This document shows, piece after piece, positions 52,551-61,693 of a stretch of 64,000 nt of DNA. The notes under the pieces are model-generated. The model saw only the letters and a program-made list of their open reading frames with translations, made no database searches and had not been told where the DNA came from. Both the position numbers and the translations under genes were made by a program. Source of the DNA: Symbiodinium natans (lineage: Eukaryota > Sar > Dinophyceae > Suessiales > Symbiodiniaceae). How positions within the stretch are numbered: the stretch's first letter is position 1; every line of letters begins with the position of its first letter. The stretch covers positions 1-64,000 of the forward strand of contig CAJNDS010002364.1 of NCBI GenBank assembly GCA_905221605.1. The letters are read 5' to 3'.

Positions 52551-53167
52551 AGTAAGCCTAGGGCCACTCGGGGTCTTCCGCACATTCTTTAGTTTTTTTT
52601 GGGCGCTTGCCGCGCTTTGCAAAGAATGACTCGAATGCTGCACTGGCCGTGCCAAAATTGTAAAACGTCACTTTTTTCATCGGGCAAGCTGATGGGCCCA
52701 AGATTCAGGGTTTAGGGTTTAGGGTGACGAGCCCAAGATGACGAGCCCAAGATGATGGTACCGCTGCCTCAAAAGAGGATGCGTTGTCAAGAGCGCCCCG
52801 AACACTCAAACCGCAATGCGGCAGTCATCAGACGCCCTCATGCCAGAAGCTTCTCGAGATCCTTTCAATTCATCAGGCCCCATGCACGGAGAAGTCCCGG
52901 AGAAAGCTTCATGCAGCCAGACCGTAGCAAGCACCACGTTCCTTTTCCCTACAACATTTGCGCATGTTAACTTTCTGACGTTGTTTCATACATGGGCTGC
53001 TTGGCCCGTTGAACGCCTTCACAAGCACTCCCACCGGACTTTTGATCCGCAGCAAATCAAGCCAGGCTTCGAAACATCGTGCCTCTACCCATAGCCGGGG
53101 CCCCCGGCCCGACCGCCTGATCTCCCCTCAACCTTTAACCCCCACCCCACCCCTCTAGCCTCCTTAG

Positions 53168-53250
53168 GACCTAGTTTTGTTTGTGTTTTTTAAAATCCTA
53201 AGGAATATTAAGAATACCATTATCATTAAGGTTCTAAGGGGGCATCGACC
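53168..53250. mobile_element. Family F element
   Basis: TTAGGACCTAGTTTTGTTTG at the left and CATTAAGGTTCTAAGGGGG at the right, with AATCCTAAGGAATATTAAGA inside. Confidence 0.65.
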
Positions 53251-53590
53251 CGAGGTTACATTGGTCTTGGCGCTCCTTTTGGGGAGATGGAGCTCGAAAA
53301 GCTGAGCGAGGAGCAGATCGGGCATTAAGCTTCCAATGCAGTTTCTCGTTTTTTTTTTGGATGTCCTAGGGTTTAGGGTTTTAGGGTTTTCAGGCAGGGT
53401 TTTAAGGGTTTTAGGGTTTTTAGGGTTGTAGGGTTTTTAGGGTTTTAGGGTTTTAGGGTTAGCCTTCAGGCCGCGTCAGACTAGCAGTCGCAACCTTCTC
53501 GCAGAGTAGATAGCCACGGACCGACATCCAAGCGCCAGCCTGTGAACCCTTCGAGGATATATAAGTAAGAAACTTAACTTGTCGGGTACC

Positions 53591-53700
53591 CAGAGAGCCC
53601 AATACCCCTTAAATCACGAATATAACTGAAATCATATCAAGGGTCCCTATATGATTTAAGGTATATTCCTTATTTAAGAGGTATTGGGCTCTTTGGATCA
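53591..53700. mobile_element. Family B inverted-repeat element
   Basis: AGAGAGCCCAATACCCCTTA at the left and AAGAGGTATTGGGCTCTTTG at the right. Confidence 0.85.
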
Positions 53701-53887
53701 TGGGGGGGATGGGGATGGGGATGGGGGGGGGGGTCAGCGAGCTGACTGAGCACTCTGACGAGCAGTTTGCGAGGAGTGGAATGTCGACGTTTGCAAGGAG
53801 CAGGTTCAGGTGCAGAGCGGCTGCCGGGCAGACAAGATAGTCTCTTTTTGCCCACAGCGTGATTTGCAAGGGTTTAACGTGTGAACG

Positions 53888-53939
53888 TGTGTGTGTGTGT
53901 GTGTGAGTGTGAGTGTGAGTGCGTGTCTCTGTGTGTGTG

Positions 53940-54015
<76 letters not shown>

Positions 54016-54048
54016 TGTGTGCGTGCGTGCGCGCATGCTTGCGCGGAG
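53888..54048. repeat. (TG)n and (GCGT)n microsatellite
   Basis: GTGTGT runs pass into about 17 GCGT units. Both strands give long Cys/Val/Arg or His/Thr frames that are not genes. Confidence 0.95.
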
Positions 54049-54256
54049 GATTGTGATCAGCATGTTTTACTGCCCACGACTTGCAATGGGAGAAGCTACA
54101 TATTCGAATCTGCTTCAAGCGCCCATCCCATGGGTTTCGGGTTTAGGGTTTAGTAAACCCTAAACCCTAAACCCTTAGCGATTAAACCCTAAAGCCTAAA
54201 CCCACAGCCCCAAGCCCCAAGCCCCAAGCCCCAAGCCCAAAACCTCAGCTGCTCAG

Positions 54257-56020
54257 GTACACGACTGGTTCCCTGGCATCTCCTGCACTGTGCCGCTTAC
54301 TTCGGCCATGAGGAGTCCGTGGAGTCGCTGGTGCGACGCAGAGCAAAACTGGAGGCGATGGGGTTTAGGGTTTAGGGTGTAGGGTTTAGGGTTTAGGGTT
54401 TCGGGTTTAAGGTTTAGGGTTTAGGGTTTAAGGTTTAGGGTCTAGGGTTTAGGGTTTAGGATGCTTTCGTGATGGCATTTTTCCATAACGCCAAGTTGAT
54501 TGCTAGCAGCCTAACACACTGACACCCAACTGAGAGCTTTCGGCATGGCATCCGAAACATGTCTGAACTACCCTAAACCCTAAACCCTATAGACCCTAAA
54601 CCCTAAACCCTAAACCCTAAACCCTAAACCCTAAACCCTAAACTGCTTCTGCGGCAAGCCCTGCTCTCCCTGGCAGTGACAAGGTGAAGACGAGCTTCGG
54701 ACTGACTCCGCTGCATCAGGCGGCCCGCAACGGCCACACGCACGTATGCGAGATGCTGCTGAACATGAAGGCCCTAGGGTTTAGGGTTTAGGGTTTAGGG
54801 TTTAGGGGTTCCGGCCGTTTATATTACTTCTGTTGTGCTCTGGGATACGTCCTTTTCATGTCCTTTCTTTCCTTATAAATGGGAGCCTATTCGTAAAGAA
54901 GTTTCAATGGGTTTTAAGCACAACTCAGGTTATCTATTCCAGTATATTCCTTGAAGTTTTCAGGTGCGGAAGTAGCTCTAGCTCAATCCGCAGGTGGGGT
55001 CAGTACAGCGACTTGGGTGAACGGGTTCGGCGTGTTCATGCTCGACTTGGATGTCCTGCCAGACGAGTTGTCAGAAGATGTTTGCGTGTTGCGCAGCCTA
55101 TGCCTGGCGAGGGTTTAGGGTTAGGGTTTAGGGTTGAGGGTTTAGGGTTTAGGGTTTAGGGTTCAGCCTCCTTGGCAGGCAAACATCAATGCGATCACAC
55201 GCGACTCTCGCACAGCGATGCAGAATGCCGCGCATCAGGCCTCACATTGCGCTTGCTGTGCTATCTCGGCACCTGTAGCTACTATCTGCTTAGGGACCCC
55301 GTCAAGCACATTCTTTCATATAAGGGCAATATAGGGATCATTATTTTGTTATTTTCTAAGGGTTCTTAAGCAATCAGTAGGTGCAAGTGCAATCCCTGCA
55401 GTCCTGACGACGCACTTGGGGTTTCCGAAAATTAGGGCGTACCTTACTGGGGTCCTTTTTTTAAGGGAATCCTACTATTTGGGGTCTATTTGGGGGTCCC
55501 CCATTTTCGTAAGCCCCCACATGGCAATGCCAGCTATGTGCTCAGCAGGGACATCGCGAAGTGGTTGAGCTCCTGGCAAAGCGCGGCGCCGATATCAATC
55601 ACAAAGATGCGAATGGGGCCACGAACTCAGCTTTTGTCCACGCTGCCCGATGAGACGCTGCCCGATGAGCTGTCGCTTCAAGCGACTGGTCGGTCGCAAG
55701 CCATGCCTCAATCCGCAGTACAGTTGAGCAAACACTGGGGGCTTCGACCTACTTCTAGAGTTGGAGGGGGTAAGGCGTAGCAGCCGCCCATGGACTTGGC
55801 GCAGGCTTTAACCTTGGGCAGACATCGGTTCCAGTGACCGGGTCGTTTTTCTATGGTTCATTGCGAAGAGGACGGTGATTCTGTCTGACATGTCTGACCT
55901 GGCCAAAGGCCTTGGCATTTTGGTTTAGGGTTTAGCTCCTCACTCTTCGAAACTTCAAGAAACACTGAGATCACGGCGCTCCATTCCTCGTCGGTCGCGG
56001 GCTACGACGACATTGTCAAG
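54257..56020 (+). CDS. Ankyrin-repeat protein, five internal exons (partial)
   Basis: Exons: 54257-54356, 54677-54770, 55179-55238, 55549-55617, 55970-56020, all in one frame. They read HLLHCAAYFGHEESVESLVR, then SFGLTPLHQAARNGHTHVCE, then ANINAITRDSRTAMQNAAHQ, then GHREVVELLAKRGADINHKD, then ITALHSSSVAGYDDIV. These give about four consecutive 33-residue ankyrin repeats (TPLHxAAxxGHxxVVExLLxxGADIN). Ankyrin arrays are protein-binding scaffolds, and no partner can be inferred. Junctions: GA donor at 54357, GC donors at 54771, 55239, 55618 and 56021. Acceptors are AG|T, AG|G, AG|G and AG|A. Upstream and downstream exons were not found, so both termini are missing. The gene may include the short exon at 53288. 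Introns are filled with arrays and elements. Confidence 0.8.
54357..54676 (+). repeat. Ankyrin intron: opposed TTTAGGG and CCCTAAA arrays
   Basis: A G-strand array at 54361-54460 and a C-strand array at 54572-54642 lie in the same 320-nt intron. They could pair into a long hairpin in the transcript. Confidence 0.8.
54771..55178 (+). repeat. Ankyrin intron bounded by TTTAGGG arrays at both ends
   Basis: The GC donor is followed after 4 nt by TTTAGGG units (54775-54805). Another same-direction array at 55110-55163 ends 15 nt before the acceptor TTGGCAG. Between them lies unique sequence. Confidence 0.8.
55239..55548 (+). mobile_element. Ankyrin intron with family N and family E elements
   Basis: A family N right end (GGGTTCTTAAGCAATCAGTA, about 55350-55380) and a complete family E element (GGGGTTTCCGAAAATTAGGG at 55418 to CCATTTTCGTAAGCCCCC) lie in one GC-AG intron of 310 nt. 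Confidence 0.8.
55618..55969 (+). other. Ankyrin intron, mostly unique
   Basis: GC donor and CTGAG acceptor. It contains a 14-bp tandem duplication (CGCTGCCCGATGAG at about 55639 and 55653) and two TTTAGGG units near 55923. The open frame inside is not conserved-looking. Confidence 0.65.
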
Positions 56021-57265
56021 GCCTGCAATCAACCCTGAACCCTACAGCCCTGAACCCCATTGAAGTAAGCGCACGAGCGAGGTAACCGTAGTTCCGGATG
56101 CATAGCGCATCTCTCAAAGGCTCATAGGGCTCCAGCAGGAAAGCTGCTCTCCAGGTCCAACAAGGTTCCCTTTCGAAAGTTCTGCGATGGCACCAATAAA
56201 AGGAGGCAAAAGTTCTCACATACCGCATCTTCCAGCTTACATCTGACCTGAACTTCTGAGATCGCACGTTCCTACTCGACTGCTCAGATGGCTTTGTACT
56301 GATGTGTTGCTTCGTTTTCTTCGTCGAAGGGTATCTCTGGGATGTATGGGGATTGCCTTGTTATTCCTGATTCCCCGTCCTGTCTGTGGTGCACATGTGT
56401 GACGGCGCTGGTAGGTGGCCCGAAGCCCTTAAAGCCAAGACCAAGCCTAAAACTTTTTGCGAGGTCTCCGCACTGCTTTTTGTGCATCCATAGCACAAAG
56501 GTTCAAACTTGACGTCTGCGCAAGAAGGTTCCACCACGTGATGCAGAGGGGGCTGATGCTAACCAGGCATCAGAAACATGCACAGCGATTGTCTGCGTAA
56601 GTTTCGCGACAGTACCTTGTCCTCTACGAAGACGTCCGCTTTTCGCGCAAAAGGAGCCCTGGGGGACGTCTCGCATTTTGAGCCCGAAGCTGCGCAAGCA
56701 ACACTTGAAAAGCCAGATTCGAACTACAAATCTCGACCCTTAAAGAGGCTTTGTCGTAAACCCCCATGGCAGCAAGAAGTCCATTTCGTCTTTCTGCGAG
56801 CTGGGGGTGGTCAGGTGCTGATTCGCTTTCGTGCCGACTGCATGGCAAGGAATGGTGAAGCGCCCCGCTTTCAAGCAGTGTTCAGGGTTTAGGGTTTAGG
56901 GTTTTTGTTGTTGCGTTTTTCTCCTGGGAACAAAGGCACGAGCACGGAGTATTTTCGGCGGTGTTTCTATTCCTTCATTCCCTACTAGCCGACAGCAAGT
57001 TAGTTATGTTGCAGGAGTCGGCCCGTCTTAGAGCAAAGCACCGGCATGTTCAGCGTTTTTGCTTCTCACACAACATGCCGCAGGAGGACGTTTGCGGTTT
57101 AGGCGTCGTGGCCTTTGCGAGCATGGCATGTCCAGCACAAGTATTATAAACTCCACCCGCCCCGTTTCTTCTTTTCAATGCTCATATTCATGTTTCACTA
57201 GTCGTGGTGTTGCCTTTTGACACAAGTATTTTCAGTACTGACAAGCATTCCGTATTCCTCCCGGG

Positions 57266-57366
57266 ATTTACGAAAATAAGGGACCCCTCATATAGATCCC
57301 CATAAAGTAGGATCCCCTTATCATAAGGACCCCAATAAGGTTCCCTCAATTTCGGAAACCCCCCGT
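57266..57366. mobile_element. Family E inverted-repeat element
   Basis: GATTTACGAAAATAAGGGAC at the left and CCTCAATTTCGGAAACCCCC at the right, in the opposite orientation to most other copies. Confidence 0.75.
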
Positions 57367-57558
57367 ATAGGAATGGCCGTGGTAAGAGTTGATCTCCTTC
57401 GGCCGTTCACGTCCCGTCGTTTTTGTCGGACCTACTAGTGTCACAGGTGTAGTTCGTTGTGAGGTTTCGAATCTGACGTCCACGCGCAGAAACCTTAAGC
57501 CGCCCCACTCTGCCCGAAGCCCTAGAAACCCTCAAGACACGAAAGGCCCAAACCCTTA

Positions 57559-57664
57559 CCCTAAGGGTCCATGTTCCTAGAATACCTGGGCCTTAAAGTA
57601 CCTCCTATAACGGGACTTTTGGGCCCAAGTATACAAGAATATGGTACATGGACCATTAGGGTTA
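57559..57664. mobile_element. Family J inverted-repeat element
   Basis: CCCTAAGGGTCCATGTTCCT at the left and TATGGTACATGGACC at the right. The core CTTAAAGTACCTCCTATAAC is identical to that of 60877-60985. Confidence 0.8.
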
Positions 57665-57771
57665 GGCCCTAAGCCCTTGGAGCTGAGGACCTCACACCTC
57701 TTCACTTGGCCTCACGCTCTGGCTTCGTCGAGGCAAAGAGGGCAAAGAGGGCAAAGAGGGCTGAGACGATT

Positions 57772-57965
57772 TAGGGTTTAGGGGTGCAGGGGTTTAGGGG
57801 TTTAGGGGTTTAGGGGTTTAGGGGGGCAGCTGTGCAGACCTGGTTGTAAAAAGGGGTTTAGGGGTTTAGGGGTTTAGGGGTTTAGGGGTTTAGGGGTTTA
57901 GGGGTTTAGGGGTTTAGGGGTTTAGGGGTTTAGGGGTTTAGGGGTTTGGGGTTTAGGGTTTAGGG
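57772..57965. repeat. TTTAGGGG 8-mer array
   Basis: About nineteen near-perfect TTTAGGGG units, interrupted once by GCAGCTGTGCAGACCTGG and ending in TTTAGGG. Confidence 0.95.
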
Positions 57966-58063
57966 CACTCTAGGAATATTTCAGGGGGCCCGGCATCGTT
58001 CGCAGAGGCCTTACGATGCAAAAAGATCAGACATCTCTTGCAGCTTCGCCAGCCCAAGACTCC

Positions 58064-58159
58064 CTGGTTCTCAGTGGGAATGAGGGAATGAGGGCCCTAC
58101 ATATATCCTTTAAGGGATTATATACGGGGCTCATTCCCTCATTCCCTATTAAGAACCAG
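58064..58159. mobile_element. Family K inverted-repeat element
   Basis: CTGGTTCTCAGTGGGAATGA at the left and CATTCCCTATTAAGAACCAG at the right. Confidence 0.75.
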
Positions 58160-58627
58160 CCAGAAGAGCGCATCAGAACGCCAAGTAACTTTGAAGTCCC
58201 CCAAAAGGCCATATGAAGCCCATCCCACCTAAAGATTCGAAATCACATGAACCCCCCCAGACATCCTGGGCACCCCTCCCCCCCCCCAGCCCCCCAAAAA
58301 AAACCCTAAACCCTAAGGCCTAAACCCTAAACCCGAGTCCCAACACAAGGTGGCAAAAGAGGTCCTTGAGAGCAGCCCAGAGAAGTGCCCGTGCAGCAAG
58401 CCCTTTTTGAGCTTGGGGATGAATCTCGGGGGACAAAAGAGGCTTACAGTAGGGTTTTGGGTTTAGGGTTTAGCGTTTAGGGTAGGCTTCTGCGGATGTC
58501 CTCCTAATCCTCCTAAGGACAAGGTGCAAAGATACATCGGCCATGCGTGTTGTGCACGAAGGAATGTTGTCAGATTGGGGACTTCGGAGGTCTTGGGGGT
58601 ATGCTGGTTTCGGTGTCTGTGAAGCTG

Positions 58628-58724
58628 GTGCTCGTAGGTTCAAGTGGCCGGGTATCTTAAGGTTTTGCGTTGCCGGGTGCTCGTAGGTTCAAGTGGCCGG
58701 GTATCTTAAGGTTTTGCGTTGCCG
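58628..58724. repeat. Tandem 49-bp duplication
   Basis: TGCTCGTAGGTTCAAGTGGC through GTTTTGCGTTGCCGG occurs twice with no difference that I see. Confidence 0.9.
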
Positions 58725-59170
58725 GCACCCAACCGCCCATATAAGGTGTTTGACTAAAGGTCCCACTGGCTCCTCGTACTTTGACACTCCCAAAGGCGTC
58801 AACCTTAAGTATGTCAGTCAAAGCAGCGCCGGTACAAAGCCAAGCAAGACCTCGGTTTTTCCAAAAAGCTGGTGATTGTGTGCGGAAGAAGAGATGCGGT
58901 ACAATGGTACGATTCAAGAACGGAAAACATAGTAGTAGCAGTAACAATGTCTGCTAAAAACATTCCAAAAAGACAAAGAAAGTAATAACCCTAAACCCTA
59001 TAAACCCTAAAAACCCTAAACCCTATAAACCCTAAAAACCCTAAACCCTAAACCCTAAACCAAGAATCAAAGCAACAGTCATACTCTTCCCGTGGGAAAC
59101 GCCCTACGCCCCACCCAGTCACGTGCGGCGGAGCATGGCTGGCGCGGTGTCCCGAAAGGCAGGGGGCTGC

Positions 59171-59266
59171 AGGGTGGTTCGGGTTTAGGGTTTAGGGTTT
59201 AGGGTTTAGGGTTTAGGGTTTAGGGCTTAGGGTTTAGGGTTTAGGGTTTAGGGTGGTTCGGGTTTA
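59171..59266. repeat. TTTAGGG array between 17-nt direct repeats
   Basis: AGGGTGGTTCGGGTTTA at 59171-59187 and 59250-59266 flanks ten TTTAGGG units. Part of the repeat resembles the array itself, but GTGGTTCGG does not. Confidence 0.75.
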
Positions 59267-59449
59267 AGGTTGAAGGCCTTGCTGTGGGGAGCCCCCACCA
59301 TGACCCATTTCTTGCTTGAGACCGTATCCCTTTGTGCTTGAAGGTTCGTGGGCAGCGATGATTGTGAAGAACCCATGAATTGAGGTTTGTTCGGGCTAAG
59401 ACTAAGGACGCTGGCAGGCTTTTGCTTCAAGTGTTCCAGTCTTGACACG

Positions 59450-59563
59450 GGGGTTTACAACATTGGGGGGGTACCTTTTTTGGAGCCCTTGTTATACGGG
59501 GATCCTACTATTTGGGGGTCTAAATTGGGGGTCCCCCCATTTTCGTAAACCCCCATATGGTCA
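59450..59563. mobile_element. Family E inverted-repeat element
   Basis: GGGGGTTTACAACATTGGGG at the left and CCCCATTTTCGTAAACCCCC at the right, with GATCCTACTATTTGGGGG. Confidence 0.8.
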
Positions 59564-60360
59564 GCCACGCGCTCAGCCAAGTTATCATCGGGGCTTCAGG
59601 CTCTCTGCGTGGGATTCCGACCTGAAATCACCAAAAGGTTGTCCATGAGAGTGCCAGAATGATTGTGGCGGCAGGCGAAGCAGTCGAATGCGAGGAGTTG
59701 CTGAATATCATGCATTTCGCACATGCTTTCAGCACGCGCGGTGGCAGTTGCTGCGGAAGGTGCTCCTATGACACTGCGTGCATGTGGAGCTTCTCTTTTC
59801 AATCCCCGGGTGACCGCCGGGTGAGGCCTGTGAAGGCATGGAAGTCCCTCAGACAGCTGCCTCGCCACGCGCCACGTTTGCTTCTCACCATTGGGCCTTC
59901 ACAATCCGAGTGGCTCTTTGCTGCCTCAAGTTAAAAATTCTTAGTTAGGGCGTTTTGGTTGACCCCCCCCCAAAAAAAAAAACAGGCAATAATCATGTCA
60001 TCGTCATAAGACACACACACACGCACACACACGCACACGCACGCACCATAATCATGTGATCGCCATAGCCCCAAAATCACACCATAATCATGTGATCGTC
60101 ATAAGGTCCTTGCCTATGTTGTTTGGGAGGCTGGGGCAACCGAAGATCTCGTAACCCTAAACCCTAAACCTTAAAACCCTCCTAAACCCGAAACCCTAAA
60201 CCCTAAACCCGAAACCCTAAACCCTAAACCTTAAACCCTCCTAAACCCTAAACCCTTTGTCTGAGGGCAGCGCTCTGGACATGGCTGCTACGGCGGAGAT
60301 GGCGGACCTCTTGCTGTGCTCTTCTGCTGCGCATGTCGTAGATTTCAGGGCAAGAGCGAT

Positions 60361-60452
60361 ACTTGAAGGTGCATGGGTAGCTATAAGTAAGGTGATAAGT
60401 AGAGCTGCCCTCCTTGGAACCCTACTTATAACTGCCCATGAACCTCCAAGTA
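60361..60452. mobile_element. Family C inverted-repeat element
   Basis: ACTTGAAGGTGCATGGGTAG at the left and AACTGCCCATGAACCTCCAA at the right. Slightly shortened centre. Confidence 0.8.
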
Positions 60453-60500
60453 CTCTTGTCCCAGAGCAAAAAGCACTTCCTAAGCCTTTTTGGTAGCCCT

Positions 60501-60701
60501 TGGGATGCTCCCCCTTATACTGACAGTCCTGAATCGGGATTATAGTACCCCCTAGTATCTATATCCCCTTGGGAAATATTCTCCTTTTTGTTTATATAAA
60601 ACCCAAGCGGATATTCAGAATATTTTTCTTAAGGTTCTAAGGGGAGTATAGTTATAATCCCTTTTAAGGACTGTTCGCATAGGGGGGGGACATCCCAAGG
60701 C
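60501..60701. mobile_element. Family D element with a family F element nested inside
   Basis: The outer arms are TTGGGATGCTCCCCCTTATA with CTGACAGTCCTGAATCGGG at the left and AAGGACTGTTCGCATAGG..GGACATCCCAAG at the right. Between them (about 60555-60650) lies TTGGGAAATATTCTCC, TTTATATAAAACCCAAGCGG, ATATTC and TTAAGGTTCTAAGGGGAG, a family F element. Confidence 0.8.
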
Positions 60702-60876
60702 AGCCCTTTAGAAACCTCACAAAAGCAGCGCTGAAACCCTACAAGCCGTAATCTGCCCTCGGTGAAAGGTTTCCAGCCAGCAAAAGCCAGGACTTCCTCC
60801 GCTCAGTCACTGAGGGCTAGCCCCAGGCCCGATTTTCCTTGTTTCAGGGTTTGGAAGTTTAGGGTGTATGGTAATT

Positions 60877-60985
60877 CCCTAAGGGTCCATGTTCCTAAAT
60901 AGAGAATACCTGGGCCTTAAAGTACCTCCTATAACGGGACTTTTGGGCCCAAGTATACAAGAATATGGTACATGGACCCTTAGGG
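60877..60985. mobile_element. Family J inverted-repeat element
   Basis: CCCTAAGGGTCCATGTTCCT at the left and ATGGTACATGGACCCTTAGGG at the right (outline). Nearly identical to 57559-57664 apart from an 8-nt AAATAGAG difference. Confidence 0.85.
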
Positions 60986-61693
60986 ATTTGGAGCTACTAA
61001 AAGGCTTCAGCTTGAAAGGGGCTGCAAGGTAGTGTCTGGGAGTGTTGTGATGTGAGGCATGGGGCGTATCTCTTTGTAGCGGCACGTCGTCTCTGCGTTG
61101 ATTTCTGGTGTTAAGGCTGCGGTGCTTTCCGCAGACCAGAACTCAGAAAAGATGGGAACCATAAAAGCTTTATCGCTGCACGATTACCTTATTACTACGC
61201 ATGCATCCCCAGGATTGGACTTGTCCGCTTTTGGTTTCTGCCCCTCTTTGCCCGGCAGACTGCAGACTAGTTGAGGAAGAAGGCTCTGGCAAGCAACCAC
61301 AGTTAGGTCGGTGTGTTGAAGGCTTGGGGGTTTTAGTCGCCAGTGCCGACACCGACGACACCGACATGAAAGGATGAAAACTCGCCGCAGCCAGCTGCAT
61401 TCCAAGAATCAGCTTGACCATCGTAGAGCCTGCCAGGCATACCAACAAGTCCCAAGTCTAAGCCGCCGTGATCCATCACCCTAAACCCTAAACCCTAAAC
61501 CCTAAACAATGAAAGGCAAAGTTTGTGTACGGCAACCTGCCAACCTCCGGCCCGACTAAATCACTGAGTCCTCTGGTTTACCTTGCAACCTTCTGGCAAG
61601 TCACGAGAACATACGGCAACCTAGGCTGACAGGCTTACAATAACACTAAAAGTGTTGAAGTGTCACTTCTCTCACCAACTCTCCACCCCCGAA

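Larger units (their letters stand above)
45294..54256. other. Long repeat-rich interval without a confident gene
   Basis: Arrays at 45744-45769, 48435-48525, 49214-49290, 49310-49348, 50860-50980, 51298-51315, 51425-51475, 52280-52362 and 53370-53460 (irregular TTTTAGGG). Elements of families C, D, N, G, K, F and B are listed separately. An imperfect ~100-bp internal repeat around GAGCCACTGGGTGCTCCAGA lies at 47300-47460. GAGCCCAAGATGAC is duplicated at 52724-52755. Open frames at 45898-46185, 47172-47441, 50456-50698, 51637-51966 and 52752-53094 are mixed in composition, and I cannot call any of them. A short stretch MELEKLSEEQIGH (53288-53328) could be a terminal exon. Confidence 0.5.
56021..61693. 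other. Repeat-rich interval without a confident gene
   Basis: Arrays at 56886-56905, 57772-57965, 58302-58335, 58988-59060, 59180-59253, 60153-60256 and 61480-61508. Elements of families E, J, K, C and D/F are listed separately. GGCAAAGAG is repeated three times at 57733-57760. ATAATCATGTGATCGTCAT-type repeats lie at 59992-60105 with a (CA)n tract at 60008-60045. Frames at 56284-56900, 59596-59934 and 61170-61448 are open but not recognisable. Confidence 0.5.

Noticed and set aside
53888-54153. Cys/Val/Arg-rich and His/Thr-rich frames on both strands
   Set aside because: Direct translation of (TG)n and (GCGT)n microsatellite DNA.
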